Source: Thermodesulfobacterium sp. TA1 (lineage in GTDB: Bacteria; Desulfobacterota; Thermodesulfobacteria; Thermodesulfobacteriales; Thermodesulfobacteriaceae). Taken from it: a stretch of DNA of 64,000 nucleotides. Made by a program: the position numbers and the translations under genes. The notes under the pieces were generated by a model. It was not told where the DNA came from, searched no databases, and saw only the letters and a list, made by a program, of their open reading frames with translations. Positions within the stretch are counted from its first letter, which is position 1, and the number at the start of each line of letters is the position of its first letter. The stretch covers positions 1,302,001-1,366,000 of the forward strand of contig NZ_CP043908.1 of NCBI RefSeq assembly GCF_008630935.1. Reading direction: 5' to 3'. This document shows, in pieces, positions 19,582 through 29,072 of this stretch.

Positions 19582-20797
19582 GGACATAACCTAAGTCTTT
19601 TAAAATCTTTAAGTCTCTTGCCAGCGTAGGGGCATCACAAGAAACATAAACCAGATATTTTCGGTTTACCTCAGGAAGAAACCTTAGGATTTCTTTACAG
19701 CCTCCGCGGGGAGGGTCAAGCACCATCAAGTCAAACTCCTCTCCCTGTTTGATGGCCTGATATAAAGCCTCGGTTGAACTCATCTGTCTGAGGTCAAGCC
19801 TTCCGTTGATACCGTTTCTCTCTGCGGTATAAAGCCCGTCTTCTATCGCCCTTAAGTCTGTGTCTACCCCTAAGGCCTTGGTTATCCCTTCTGATAACAA
19901 AGCCAACACAAAGTTTCCCATACCGCAGTGCAAATCAAGGACCGTTTCACAATCAAGGCCCCAAGATTTTATAGTTTCTATGATGGCTAAGTTTATTCCC
20001 CAGTTGGTTTGGACAAAAACCCCTGGCTGAACATAATAAACCAGCTGTTCTGGTCCTTGAAAAAGTCTTCTTCCTCCGAAAGAGGCGTCTTCAGGAAAAG
20101 GACCCTCTGGATGGCGTCCTTTCATCCAGTAAAAACTGGCCTTGAGCTGAGGAAGAGAGGACAATTCTTCTAAGTCCTGTTTGTTAGGCCTAAAGGCTGT
20201 CCAAAAAATCAGGGTAGCTTTACCGTCTAACGGAGAAGACTCTATCTTTATCCGCTTGCTGTAGGTTGAAAGCCTTAACCAAGAAGGAGTTTGATAAAGG
20301 CTTAAAAGCACCTGGTTTAAAACCTCTTCGGCAAGAAGACATCTTTCTATCCTTAAGACCTCATGGGATTTTCTTTTTACAAAACCCATCTTAAGGCTTT
20401 CAGCCTCTACATGAAGCCTCAGCCGGTTCCGATAGAAAAACTCCTTGGGAGAGGGGACCACCCCTTCCAAGGGTACCTCTTCTTTCCAACCAGCCCTGGC
20501 AAAAGTTTCATAAAGGATAGTCTTTTTAAGGTTTAGCTGAGCTTGATATACCGCGTGCTGAAATTGACAACCTCCGCACACCCCATAATAAGGGCATAAA
20601 GGGTCTCTCCTCTCAGGAGAGGGCTCTAAAAGGTCTATCAGGTCTGCCTCGGCATAGTCCCCAAAATCTTTAACTATCTTAACCTTAACCAGCTCTCCAG
20701 GCAAGGAATAAGGCACAAAAAGGACCTTACCGTCAGGCAGCCTCCCTAAGCCTTCTCCACCAAAAACCACCTTTTCTATCCTAACTACCTTTTCCAT
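19502..20797 (-). CDS. RlmD/TrmA-family 5-methyluridine methyltransferase
   Basis: A 431-residue SAM-dependent RNA uridine-C5 methyltransferase. Residues 1-60 form a TRAM domain. An Fe-S cluster motif follows (CPYYGVCGGC plus a later Cys). The SAM site LDLHCGMGNF and the catalytic YVSCDAPTLARDL region are present. RlmD (23S rRNA) and other RumA-type targets cannot be separated by eye. The C terminus overlaps trmJ by 80 nt. Confidence 0.9.
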   Translation of the reverse strand: MEKVVRIEKVVFGGEGLGRLPDGKVLFVPYSLPGELVKVKIVKDFGDYAEADLIDLLEPSPERRDPLCPYYGVCGGCQFQHAVYQAQLNLKKTILYETFARAGWKEEVPLEGVVPSPKEFFYRNRLRLHVEAESLKMGFVKRKSHEVLRIERCLLAEEVLNQVLLSLYQTPSWLRLSTYSKRIKIESSPLDGKATLIFWTAFRPNKQDLEELSSLPQLKASFYWMKGRHPEGPFPEDASFGGRRLFQGPEQLVYYVQPGVFVQTNWGINLAIIETIKSWGLDCETVLDLHCGMGNFVLALLSEGITKALGVDTDLRAIEDGLYTAERNGINGRLDLRQMSSTEALYQAIKQGEEFDLMVLDPPRGGCKEILRFLPEVNRKYLVYVSCDAPTLARDLKILKDLGYVLKKVYLFDMFPQTYHFEVLSLLEKKA

Positions 20798-21098
20798 GAC
20801 ACCCTTTCTTTTAACACTTACCTAAGTAGACCACCTTGTTTTTCGAAAAAAAATCAGGTTTTTATTATACCACTTTAGGTTTGATATACAATCAGCCAAC
20901 AACCTTAACTAAACCTAAGACTAACCCTGTCAGCTAAAAAGATGGACAAGGCTTTAAGTAAAAAAAAAATTAAACCAAAAAGGCCGCAGTTTTAGCCTTA
21001 AGAGAAAACCTTTTATAAAACTTTACTGTTTTTAAAAAATACTTAAAATTTAATGTAAAAACTAAAGCCTCTTTAACCTCTAAAGGAGGGCAATCGTA
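20798..21098. other. Intergenic region between rlmD and the activase
   Basis: About 300 bp holding the leftward rlmD promoter and the Shine-Dalgarno of the activase gene. A clear rightward promoter is not visible. The rest is AT-rich with no gene. Confidence 0.6.
20864..20891 (-). promoter_or_regulatory. rlmD promoter (TTGTAT-16-TGG-TATAAT region)
   Basis: On the minus strand TTGTAT (20891-20886) and TATAAT (20869-20864) are 16 bp apart, with an extended -10 TGG directly before TATAAT. Confidence 0.65.
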
Positions 21099-24000
21099 AT
21101 AAAAAGATATGTAGGGCTTGATGTAGGGTCAGGCACAGCCAAGGTAGCGGTGTTTGATGAGGATAAAAACCTCCTTTTTTGGAGGTACGAAAAGACCCAT
21201 GGTCAGCCCATAGAAACTGCAGAAAGGATTTTGACCGAAGTAGAAAAACAGTTTGGGAAAGAAGGTTTATCTGGGATTACCTGCACCGGAACCGCAGGCA
21301 AAACCATTTCTCAAATCCTTGGATGTGCTTTTGTAAACGAGGTGATGGCCCATGCCAAGGCAGCTACGTTTTTTCATCCTGAGGTTAAAACCATCATAGA
21401 CATCGGAGGCGAAGACTCAAAGCTTATCTTTATCACCCATGAGAGGGGTATTCCAGAGATAGAAGACTTTGCGTTAAACACCCTTTGTGCCGCAGGAACA
21501 GGCTCGTTTTTAGAACAACAGGCAGCAAGGCTTGGTTATACCATAGAAGAGTTTTCAAGGCTTGCCCTTGAGGCACAAAACATACCAAGGATAGCAGGAA
21601 GGTGCACCGTCTTTGCTAAATCAGACATGATACATCTTCAGCAGGCAGCGGTGCCTGACCACGAAATCATCGCAGGCCTTTGTTTTGCTATCATAAGAAA
21701 CCTTAAAAGCAACTTAGCTAAAGGAAGGGAAATCCTTCCTCCTCTGGTTTTTCAAGGAGGGGTTGCGGCAAACTTAGGGGTAAGAAAGGCGATAAAAGAG
21801 GTGTTTAGGCTAAAAGACGATGAGCTTATCATCCCAGAGCACTTTAGGATTATGGGGGCGATAGGAGCAGCCCTTTACGGGCTTGAAGGAAAAGCCTTTT
21901 CAGACTACCGAGGGGCAGACATCCTAAGGACCTACCTTAAAGAAAGGTCTTATTCTCCTCCAAGGTATGAGGTGCTTAAACCTTTTAAGTCTTTAGACCT
22001 ATCAAAGGAGCTTAAAAATAGGTTTTTGGCCAAAAGAACCAACCTTGAAAACCGGTCTAAAGAGGTATGGCTTGGGATTGACGTTGGGTCAGTAAGCACC
22101 AAACTGGTAGCCATAGACCGCGAAGGCAACCTGGTAGCCAAGGTCTATCTCTTACATCAGGGAAAACCCCTTGAAAGCATAAAAAAGGGACTTTTAGACC
22201 TAAAGCAACAACTTCCTGAAGACGTTATGGTAAAAGGGGTTGGGACTACTGGTTCTGGTAGGTATCTGATAGGGGATTTTGTAGGGGCAGACGTTATCCG
22301 AAACGAAATTACCGCTCAAGCCTATGGAGCCCTTTTTATAGACCCTGAGGTAGACACCATCTTTGAAATCGGAGGACAGGATTCAAAATACATCTACTTA
22401 GAAAAAGGCACCATCTCAGACTTTACGATGAATAAGGCCTGTGCTGCAGGCACAGGGTCTTTTTTACAGGAACAGGCGGTAAAGCTTGAGGTTCCGATAG
22501 AAAAGTTTGGAGAAATAGCCTTACAAAGCAACGCCCCTCTTAAGCTTGGAGAAAGATGCACCGTTTTTATGCAGTCAGACCTTCTACACTACCAACAGCA
22601 AGGACTTCCTAAGGAAGACTTAATAGCAGGCCTTTGTTATGCCATAGTTCATAATTATTTAAATAAAGTAGTAGAAGACAGAAAGATAGGTAAAAAGATA
22701 TTCTTTCAAGGGGCGGTGGCGTTTAACCAAGGGGTGGTGGCTGCCTTTGAAAAGGTGTTAGGCAAACCGGTGATAGTGCCTCCTCACCATGAGGTCACAG
22801 GTGCGATAGGGGTGGCACTTCTTGCCAAGGCCGAAACCCAAGGAGAAACCAAGTTTAAAGGGTTTGACCTCACCAACGTGAACTATCAGATTAAAGCCTT
22901 TGAGTGCAAAGAGTGCCCTAATCAATGCGAAATCCATAAAGTAATCATAGAAGGCTCTTCCCCTTACTATTATGGAGGAAGGTGCGAAAAATATGAGGTA
23001 GACCACAGGAAAGCCGGTGAAAACATACCTAACCTTACTTTAGAGCGGTTTGAAAAACTCCTTTCCTACGTAAAACCTATTAAAGAAGAAAAAGCCTCAG
23101 ATAAAACCATCGGAATCCCCCTTATCCTTCAGTTTTATGAGTGGTTACCCTTTTTTGCTACTTTTTTCCAAGAGTTAGGATATCAAGTAGTTCTTTCTTC
23201 TCAAACCTCTAAAAAGATCATCAAAACAGGCTGTGAGATAACCCCAGGGGAGCCTTGTTTTCCTATAAAGATAGCTATAGGGCATATAAAGGAGCTTTTA
23301 GACAAAGGGGTTAAAACCTTGTTTCTTCCCCAGATAACCGACCTACCTCCTGAACATCCTTACTTTGAGGTAGGTAAGGTGTGTCCTTATGTTCAAAGCG
23401 TGCCTTGGATAAGTCCTGCTACCTTTAGGTTTGAGGACCTGGGGGTAAAAGTAATAAGCCCGGTCCTACATTTAGGACGTCCTAAGTTTTTGATAAACGA
23501 AGAGATAAAAGCTTTAGCCAAGATGCTTGGGGTTTCTGAGAAAGAGGCTAAACGAGCCTGGAAGGCAGCAGAAGAGGCACAAAGAGATTTTCATCATTGG
23601 CTTAGACAAAGAGGTAAAGAGGTTTTATCTCGGTTTAAAGACCAAATCATCTTGGTTATCGTAGGAAGACCTTACAATGCCTTTGACCCAGGGGCTAATC
23701 TTGGAATCCACTACAAGATAAGAAGGCTTGGGGTGGTAGGTCTACCGATAGACATGCTACCTTTAGAAGAAATAAACGACCCAAAGGTGCTTGAACCTCT
23801 TTCGGAGATGTATTGGGAGTACGGGCAAAGGTTTTTACTGGCAGCCCATCTTATAAGAGAAACCCCTAACCTTTTCCCTGTCTTTTTTACCAACTTTTCT
23901 TGCGGTCCAGACTCTTTTATCCAACATTTTTTTGAGGAGACGTTGGGAGGAAAACCTTTTATAGAGATTGAGGTTGACGAACACAGCGCTGAGGCTGGGG

Positions 24001-25295
24001 TGGTAACCAGGTTGGAGGCCTTTGTAGACAGCATCCGGGACAAAGTAAAACGTTATGAACTCACCAGAAGTTTTGTGTTTTTACAGGCAAGTCCTAAAGA
24101 AAAGAGAACCATCTATATCCCCTATATGTGCGACCATGCAGTAGCCTTAGCAGCGGCTTTTAGGGCCTGTGGGGTTGAGGCTAAGGTTTTACCAGAGCCC
24201 GACGAAGAAAGCCTTGAGTTTGGAAGAAAATATACCTCAGGCAAGGAATGCTACCCCACCATCCTTACCACAGGAGACCTTATCAAACTTATCAACCAAC
24301 CTGGGTTTAAACCTGAAAAAAGCGTGTTTTTTATGCCAAACAGCGGTGGACCTTGCAGGTTTGGGCAATATAACAAACTTCATCGCAAAATCTTAAGAGA
24401 CCTAAACGTTAACCTGCCTGTGTATTCTTTACAGCAAGACATGAGGTTTTACGAGGATTTAGACCTCTTAGGCAAAAACTTTATGAAGATCGCCTGGAAG
24501 GGAATAATAGCGGTAGACGTTCTTCATAAACTCTTTAGAGAAACCAGACCTTATGCTAAAGACCGAGAAGCTGTAGAAAGGCTCTATCAAGAAGGCCTTG
24601 ATCAGATAGAAAAGGCTATAGAAAAAGGAGAGGACCTTCTTTCTGTGCTTTTAGACCTAAAAAACAGGTTTACTCAGATAGAGCTCAACTCCCAAGAAAA
24701 GCCTAAGGTAGGGGTAGTAGGAGAGATTTACGTAAGAAGCAACCGGTTTGCTAACGAAGACCTCTACAGGTTTTTAGAAGACTTAGGGGTAGAGGTATGG
24801 CTTCCACCTATCACCGAGTGGATACACTTTATCAACTATACCTCTAAAAATTGGGCTAAAAGGCTTGGCCTTTTTAAAACCTACTTTAGGTATATCCTTG
24901 AAAGCAAGTATTTAAAGTGGGAAGAAGAAAAGTTTGTTTCGGTGTTTAAAGATGTGCTTGACACCGCCGAAGAACTGCCTGTAGAAGAGTTGATGAAGCT
25001 TACCCAAAAATACATAGACATAAGGTTTGAAGGAGGAGAGGTTTTGCTTTCTGTAGGTAAGGCGGTAGAATATACCCACAACGGGGTTTCTGGAATAGTA
25101 AACGTCATACCTTTTGCTTGTATGCCTGGCAATGTGGTTTCTGCCTTGTTAAAGAGGATAAAAGAAGGGGAAGGTAAAAGACTTCCTTTGATTACCGTGC
25201 CTTGTGATGGACAAAAATCTCTTGGCACCAAGATGAGGATAGAAGCTTTTGTCGAACAGGTAAAAGAATTTTATAACACCAAGAGAACAGCTTAG
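21099..25295 (+). CDS. Acyl-CoA dehydratase activase-like fusion protein (two BcrAD/BadFG ATPase domains plus DUF2229)
   Basis: A fusion of about 1,398 residues. Two ASKHA ATPase domains of the 2-hydroxyacyl-CoA dehydratase activator type occupy about 1-270 and 325-575. Each has a GxDVGS phosphate motif, a CAAGTGSFL cluster Cys and an RCTVF Cys. A zinc-like CKECPNQC knot and DUF2229/HgdB-like domains follow. Such proteins are thought to drive ATP-dependent electron transfer onto an unknown Fe-S partner. The first standard start (GTG 21150) would remove the first ATPase motif GLDVGSGTAK. In-frame codons between the stop at 21081 and that GTG include no ATG, GTG or TTG. ATA at 21099, nine nt after GGAGG, is the best start. 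Confidence 0.85.
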   Translation: MKRYVGLDVGSGTAKVAVFDEDKNLLFWRYEKTHGQPIETAERILTEVEKQFGKEGLSGITCTGTAGKTISQILGCAFVNEVMAHAKAATFFHPEVKTIIDIGGEDSKLIFITHERGIPEIEDFALNTLCAAGTGSFLEQQAARLGYTIEEFSRLALEAQNIPRIAGRCTVFAKSDMIHLQQAAVPDHEIIAGLCFAIIRNLKSNLAKGREILPPLVFQGGVAANLGVRKAIKEVFRLKDDELIIPEHFRIMGAIGAALYGLEGKAFSDYRGADILRTYLKERSYSPPRYEVLKPFKSLDLSKELKNRFLAKRTNLENRSKEVWLGIDVGSVSTKLVAIDREGNLVAKVYLLHQGKPLESIKKGLLDLKQQLPEDVMVKGVGTTGSGRYLIGDFVGADVIRNEITAQAYGALFIDPEVDTIFEIGGQDSKYIYLEKGTISDFTMNKACAAGTGSFLQEQAVKLEVPIEKFGEIALQSNAPLKLGERCTVFMQSDLLHYQQQGLPKEDLIAGLCYAIVHNYLNKVVEDRKIGKKIFFQGAVAFNQGVVAAFEKVLGKPVIVPPHHEVTGAIGVALLAKAETQGETKFKGFDLTNVNYQIKAFECKECPNQCEIHKVIIEGSSPYYYGGRCEKYEVDHRKAGENIPNLTLERFEKLLSYVKPIKEEKASDKTIGIPLILQFYEWLPFFATFFQELGYQVVLSSQTSKKIIKTGCEITPGEPCFPIKIAIGHIKELLDKGVKTLFLPQITDLPPEHPYFEVGKVCPYVQSVPWISPATFRFEDLGVKVISPVLHLGRPKFLINEEIKALAKMLGVSEKEAKRAWKAAEEAQRDFHHWLRQRGKEVLSRFKDQIILVIVGRPYNAFDPGANLGIHYKIRRLGVVGLPIDMLPLEEINDPKVLEPLSEMYWEYGQRFLLAAHLIRETPNLFPVFFTNFSCGPDSFIQHFFEETLGGKPFIEIEVDEHSAEAGVVTRLEAFVDSIRDKVKRYELTRSFVFLQASPKEKRTIYIPYMCDHAVALAAAFRACGVEAKVLPEPDEESLEFGRKYTSGKECYPTILTTGDLIKLINQPGFKPEKSVFFMPNSGGPCRFGQYNKLHRKILRDLNVNLPVYSLQQDMRFYEDLDLLGKNFMKIAWKGIIAVDVLHKLFRETRPYAKDREAVERLYQEGLDQIEKAIEKGEDLLSVLLDLKNRFTQIELNSQEKPKVGVVGEIYVRSNRFANEDLYRFLEDLGVEVWLPPITEWIHFINYTSKNWAKRLGLFKTYFRYILESKYLKWEEEKFVSVFKDVLDTAEELPVEELMKLTQKYIDIRFEGGEVLLSVGKAVEYTHNGVSGIVNVIPFACMPGNVVSALLKRIKEGEGKRLPLITVPCDGQKSLGTKMRIEAFVEQVKEFYNTKRTA

Positions 25296-25423
25296 CAAAC
25301 TTAAAAAATTTTATAAAAAATAAACTTAAAAACATAAAATTAATTGGATTTTTGGGATTATGCCTAATTTTGTAGTTTTTTGCTGGTTGATTTTTTTTAA
25401 ATTATGTTTTAAATGTATGTAAG

Positions 25424-25693
25424 TTGAAAGAGAAAAAAGATAGTGCTTTTAAATTTTTGTTAGAGGTTTTAGCCGAAAGTTTTACCATCGGTATTGCTGT
25501 AGTTTCTTCTATCATAGCAGGGGCGGTGGTAGGTTGGCTGATAGAGGAGAAGCTTTTACATGGAAGGACTTCTCCATGGATTACTACTATTTTTATAATT
25601 TTTGGGGCGATAGGAGGAATAAAAAACCTTCTTTGGTATGCCAAAAAGAGGACGAAGGATATAGGGAAAAATGATAAAGGAAGTAAGTCCTGA
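25424..25693 (+). CDS. atpZ: AtpZ/AtpI-type small membrane protein
   Basis: An 89-residue protein with two membrane helices (about 14-36 and 51-68), resembling the AtpZ (F0F1-ATPase-associated) family found before atpI-atpB. AtpZ/AtpI assist c-ring assembly or Mg2+ supply. The start is TTG at 25424 because no ATG or GTG fits. It overlaps the next gene by 23 nt. Confidence 0.75.
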   Translation: MKEKKDSAFKFLLEVLAESFTIGIAVVSSIIAGAVVGWLIEEKLLHGRTSPWITTIFIIFGAIGGIKNLLWYAKKRTKDIGKNDKGSKS

Positions 25694-26114
25694 AAGGTTT
25701 TTTGGTGAGGCAGAAAGGTTAATCCTTGGTTTGGTCATTTTGTTTACGATTTTGGTTTATGTTTTATGGGGAGGCATAGGGGAAACCTTATCCTTTTTAG
25801 CAGGTGGGTTTTTAGGTTTTTTAAATTTTCGGACTACCAAAAAAGAAGGAATAGCATTTGTAAAGAAAATCCAGGAAATTCTTCTTTCAGACCAAAAAAA
25901 CCTTTACAACAAGGAACGTCATGCCTATATAGCCAAGATTTATCTTAAACTTTTGGCTACTGCGATAGTAATTTATTTTTTGATAGCCCATCTCAGGGCT
26001 CATCCAGTTTTTTTGGTTTCTGCTTTTGTTTTGGTTTACTTTAGTCTTACAGCCTATAGTTTTATTAGGTTTATTTTATGGATGAGAAAAGAAAAAAAAG
26101 AAATACTAGCTTAG
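25671..26114 (+). CDS. atpI: ATP synthase subunit I-like protein
   Basis: A 147-residue membrane protein with four hydrophobic segments arranged as two pairs, fitting the ATP synthase I family that assists c-ring assembly. Sequence conservation in this family is low. The call rests mainly on topology and on position between atpZ and atpB. Confidence 0.7.
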   Translation: MIKEVSPERFFGEAERLILGLVILFTILVYVLWGGIGETLSFLAGGFLGFLNFRTTKKEGIAFVKKIQEILLSDQKNLYNKERHAYIAKIYLKLLATAIVIYFLIAHLRAHPVFLVSAFVLVYFSLTAYSFIRFILWMRKEKKEILA

Positions 26115-26125
26115 GGGGTTAGGTT

Positions 26126-26878
26126 ATGGAACATCCTATACTGTTTCTGTGTTTTATTTTGGAAAAGCTTGGTCTTCCTTCTGGGTTTCACTATTATGAA
26201 GAGGCGGCGCATTATGGACCTTTAGCTAAGCTTTTTGCGCCTCACATGGTCCACAGCTTTTTTGTGTGCCTTTTACTTATCGTTTTAGCCTATATAGGCA
26301 CAAGAAAGATGGAGTTTATTCCTAAGGGTTTTCAAAACTTTTGGGAATTTTTAATCGAAACCCTTTACAATTTTACCAAAGAAAACGTGCCTCATGGAGA
26401 TGGGCATGGACCTAATTTAGTGCCTTTGGTTTTTCCTCTGATAGTTTTTTATGCCTTGTATATCCTTTTCTGCAACTTTTTAGGGCTTTTACCTGGGTTT
26501 ATGTCTCCCACAGCCAACCTTAACGTAACCCTTGGTTTAACCCTTATTACCATAGTTTATTACCACTTTTTAGGCTTAAGGTTTAAAGGGCTTGCCTATT
26601 TTAAGACCTTTTTAGGTCCTATCCCTTGGTTAGCCCCTCTTATGCTTCCTGCCGAAATTTTTAGCCATGTAGGAAGGATTATTTCTCTTTCGGTACGACT
26701 TTTTGGAAACTTAGTTTCTAAGGAACTTCTGCTGGGTATTCTTACGATGTTAGCTGGTAAGTTCTTTGCTCCTCTTCCGATCATGGTTTTAGGTGTTTTA
26801 GTAAGCCTTATCCAGACTTTGATTTTTGTTCTGTTAAGTTTGGCTTACTTTGCAGGTGCGGTTGAGGAACACCACTAA
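26126..26878 (+). CDS. atpB: ATP synthase F0 subunit a
   Basis: A 250-residue polytopic protein forming the ion half-channels next to the c-ring. The key block SVRLFGNLVSKELLLG in the fourth helix holds the essential Arg. The C-terminal QTLIFVLLSLAYFAGAVEEH motif is also conserved. It is part of a four-gene F0-only operon. Subunits b, delta, alpha, gamma, beta and epsilon are not in the window. Confidence 0.95.
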   Translation: MEHPILFLCFILEKLGLPSGFHYYEEAAHYGPLAKLFAPHMVHSFFVCLLLIVLAYIGTRKMEFIPKGFQNFWEFLIETLYNFTKENVPHGDGHGPNLVPLVFPLIVFYALYILFCNFLGLLPGFMSPTANLNVTLGLTLITIVYYHFLGLRFKGLAYFKTFLGPIPWLAPLMLPAEIFSHVGRIISLSVRLFGNLVSKELLLGILTMLAGKFFAPLPIMVLGVLVSLIQTLIFVLLSLAYFAGAVEEHH

Positions 26879-26933
26879 AAAGAACTTTACCAGGGGGTTC
26901 ATAAGCCTTCTGGTAAGTTTTATTTAAAATTAA

Positions 26934-27332
<399 letters not shown>

Positions 27333-27353
27333 CGAATAATAAAACTAAAACAT

Positions 27354-27396
27354 AAAAGAGGACCATAGGGCCAAACCTTATGGTCCTCTTTTTTTA
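27354..27396 (+). terminator. Terminator after atpE
   Basis: AAGAGGACCATA pairs with a TATGGTCCTCTT-type arm, followed by a run of seven or more T. A textbook intrinsic terminator closing the atpZ-I-B-E operon. Confidence 0.92.
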
Positions 27397-27428
27397 TTTA
27401 ACCTTTCTAAAGGTGCCTTTGATAGAAG

Positions 27429-28958
27429 ATGTTTGTTAAGGTCTTAAGTTTTGCCGTCTTAGGGATTGAGGCTTTTCCTGTAGACATAGAGGTAGATTTT
27501 TCTCGAGGACTTCCAGGGATTACCATAGTAGGTCTTCCTGACAGTTCTATCAAAGAAAGTAAGGAGCGCATCAGGTCTGCACTTAAAAACTCCGGGTTTC
27601 ATTTTCCTCAGAAAAAGGTTACCATAAACTTAGCCCCTGCTGACCTTAAAAAGGAAGGAAGCGGGTTTGATTTAGCGATGGCACTTGGGATTTTGGCCGG
27701 GATGGAGGTCTTTCCTAAGGAGGTTTTAGCTAAAAAGGCCTTTTTAGGAGAGCTTTCTCTTGATGGAACGGTTAAAAGCACCAAAGGCATACTTCCTTCG
27801 GTGTTAAAGGCTAAAGAAGTTGGGCTTGAGGAAATCATCTTACCTTTAGAAAACTACTTAGAGGCTTCTTTGGTTCGGGAGTTTAAAGTTGTGGGAGTAA
27901 AACACTTAAGGGAAGTGGTTGATTACTTAAGGGGTGAATTTATCCCTCTTAACCCGAAACAAGAGTTAAGTTTAGAAGGAAGTAATTTAGAAGAGGATTT
28001 TTCAGAGATATTTGGGCAAGAGATGGCTAAAAGAGCCCTTGAGGTAGCTGCTGCAGGTGGACATAACGTTTTGATGATAGGCCCTCCTGGTGCTGGAAAA
28101 ACGATGCTTGCCCAGAGACTTCCGACCATATTACCTCCTATTACCTATCAAGAGGCGTTGGAAACTACCAAAATCTATTCAGTTGCAGGTCTTTTAACCC
28201 CAGAACAACCTTTTATCAACTACCGTCCTTTTAGAAACCCCCATTTTGGAATTTCTGAAGCTGGGATGATAGGAGGAGGAACCCATCCTAAACCAGGAGA
28301 AATCAGTTTAGCCCATAATGGGGTGCTTTTCCTTGATGAATTTCCTGAGTTTAGAAAAGACGTGATAGAGTCCCTTAGACAACCCTTAGAAGACGGTCAA
28401 GTTACCATCACCAGAGCTAATTTTACGGTTACCTACCCTTCTAAGTTTATGTTGGTTTGTGCGATGAACCCTTGTAAATGCGGCTATTATGGTCATCCTA
28501 CCAAACCTTGTCAGTGCACCTTTCAAGAGGTTAAAAAGTATCGAACCAAAATCTCTGGGCCAATCCTTGACAGAATAGACATTCATCTCGAGGTCCCTTC
28601 GGTAGACTATAAGGCTTTACTGAAAACCTCGGATAGGCCTCAAGTTAGCTCTTCAGAAATAAGACAAAGGGTTTTAACCGCAAGAAAGTTTCAAGAAAAA
28701 CGTTATGGCACAAAACTAAAAACCAACGCCAAGTTAAAACCCAAAGAAATCAAAAAGTATTGTGTTTTAGAGCCCAAGGCCCAAGATTTTTTAGAAAAGG
28801 CTGCAGAAAAGTTCAGCTTTTCTGCCAGGGCTATTCATAAAATACTGAAGTTAGCAAGAACGATAGCAGACTTAGAAGAAAGCGACATCATCTTAAAACA
28901 TCACTTAACAGAGGCCATTCAATACCGTACCTTAGAAAAAAATCTATGGCAAGAGTAA
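27429..28958 (+). CDS. comM: ComM/YifB-family AAA+ ATPase (Mg-chelatase-like)
   Basis: A 509-residue protein with an N-terminal Lon-like domain (KESKERIRSALKNSGF), a Walker A GPPGAGKTMLA and Walker B VLFLDEFPEF, a zinc-like Cys cluster in MNPCKCGYYGHPTKPCQC, and the Mg-chelatase C-terminal domain. ComM drives branch migration during natural transformation in other bacteria. Its role in bacteria not known to be competent is unclear. Confidence 0.92.
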   Translation: MFVKVLSFAVLGIEAFPVDIEVDFSRGLPGITIVGLPDSSIKESKERIRSALKNSGFHFPQKKVTINLAPADLKKEGSGFDLAMALGILAGMEVFPKEVLAKKAFLGELSLDGTVKSTKGILPSVLKAKEVGLEEIILPLENYLEASLVREFKVVGVKHLREVVDYLRGEFIPLNPKQELSLEGSNLEEDFSEIFGQEMAKRALEVAAAGGHNVLMIGPPGAGKTMLAQRLPTILPPITYQEALETTKIYSVAGLLTPEQPFINYRPFRNPHFGISEAGMIGGGTHPKPGEISLAHNGVLFLDEFPEFRKDVIESLRQPLEDGQVTITRANFTVTYPSKFMLVCAMNPCKCGYYGHPTKPCQCTFQEVKKYRTKISGPILDRIDIHLEVPSVDYKALLKTSDRPQVSSSEIRQRVLTARKFQEKRYGTKLKTNAKLKPKEIKKYCVLEPKAQDFLEKAAEKFSFSARAIHKILKLARTIADLEESDIILKHHLTEAIQYRTLEKNLWQE

Positions 28959-29072
28959 TTTAACCATCCCTATTCCACTTATACGAATTTATTGATAAAC
29001 TTAATTGATCTCAAAAGAATTTATATTAAAATAAAAATTATACAAACTTCTAACAAATAAAAGGAGGAGGTT

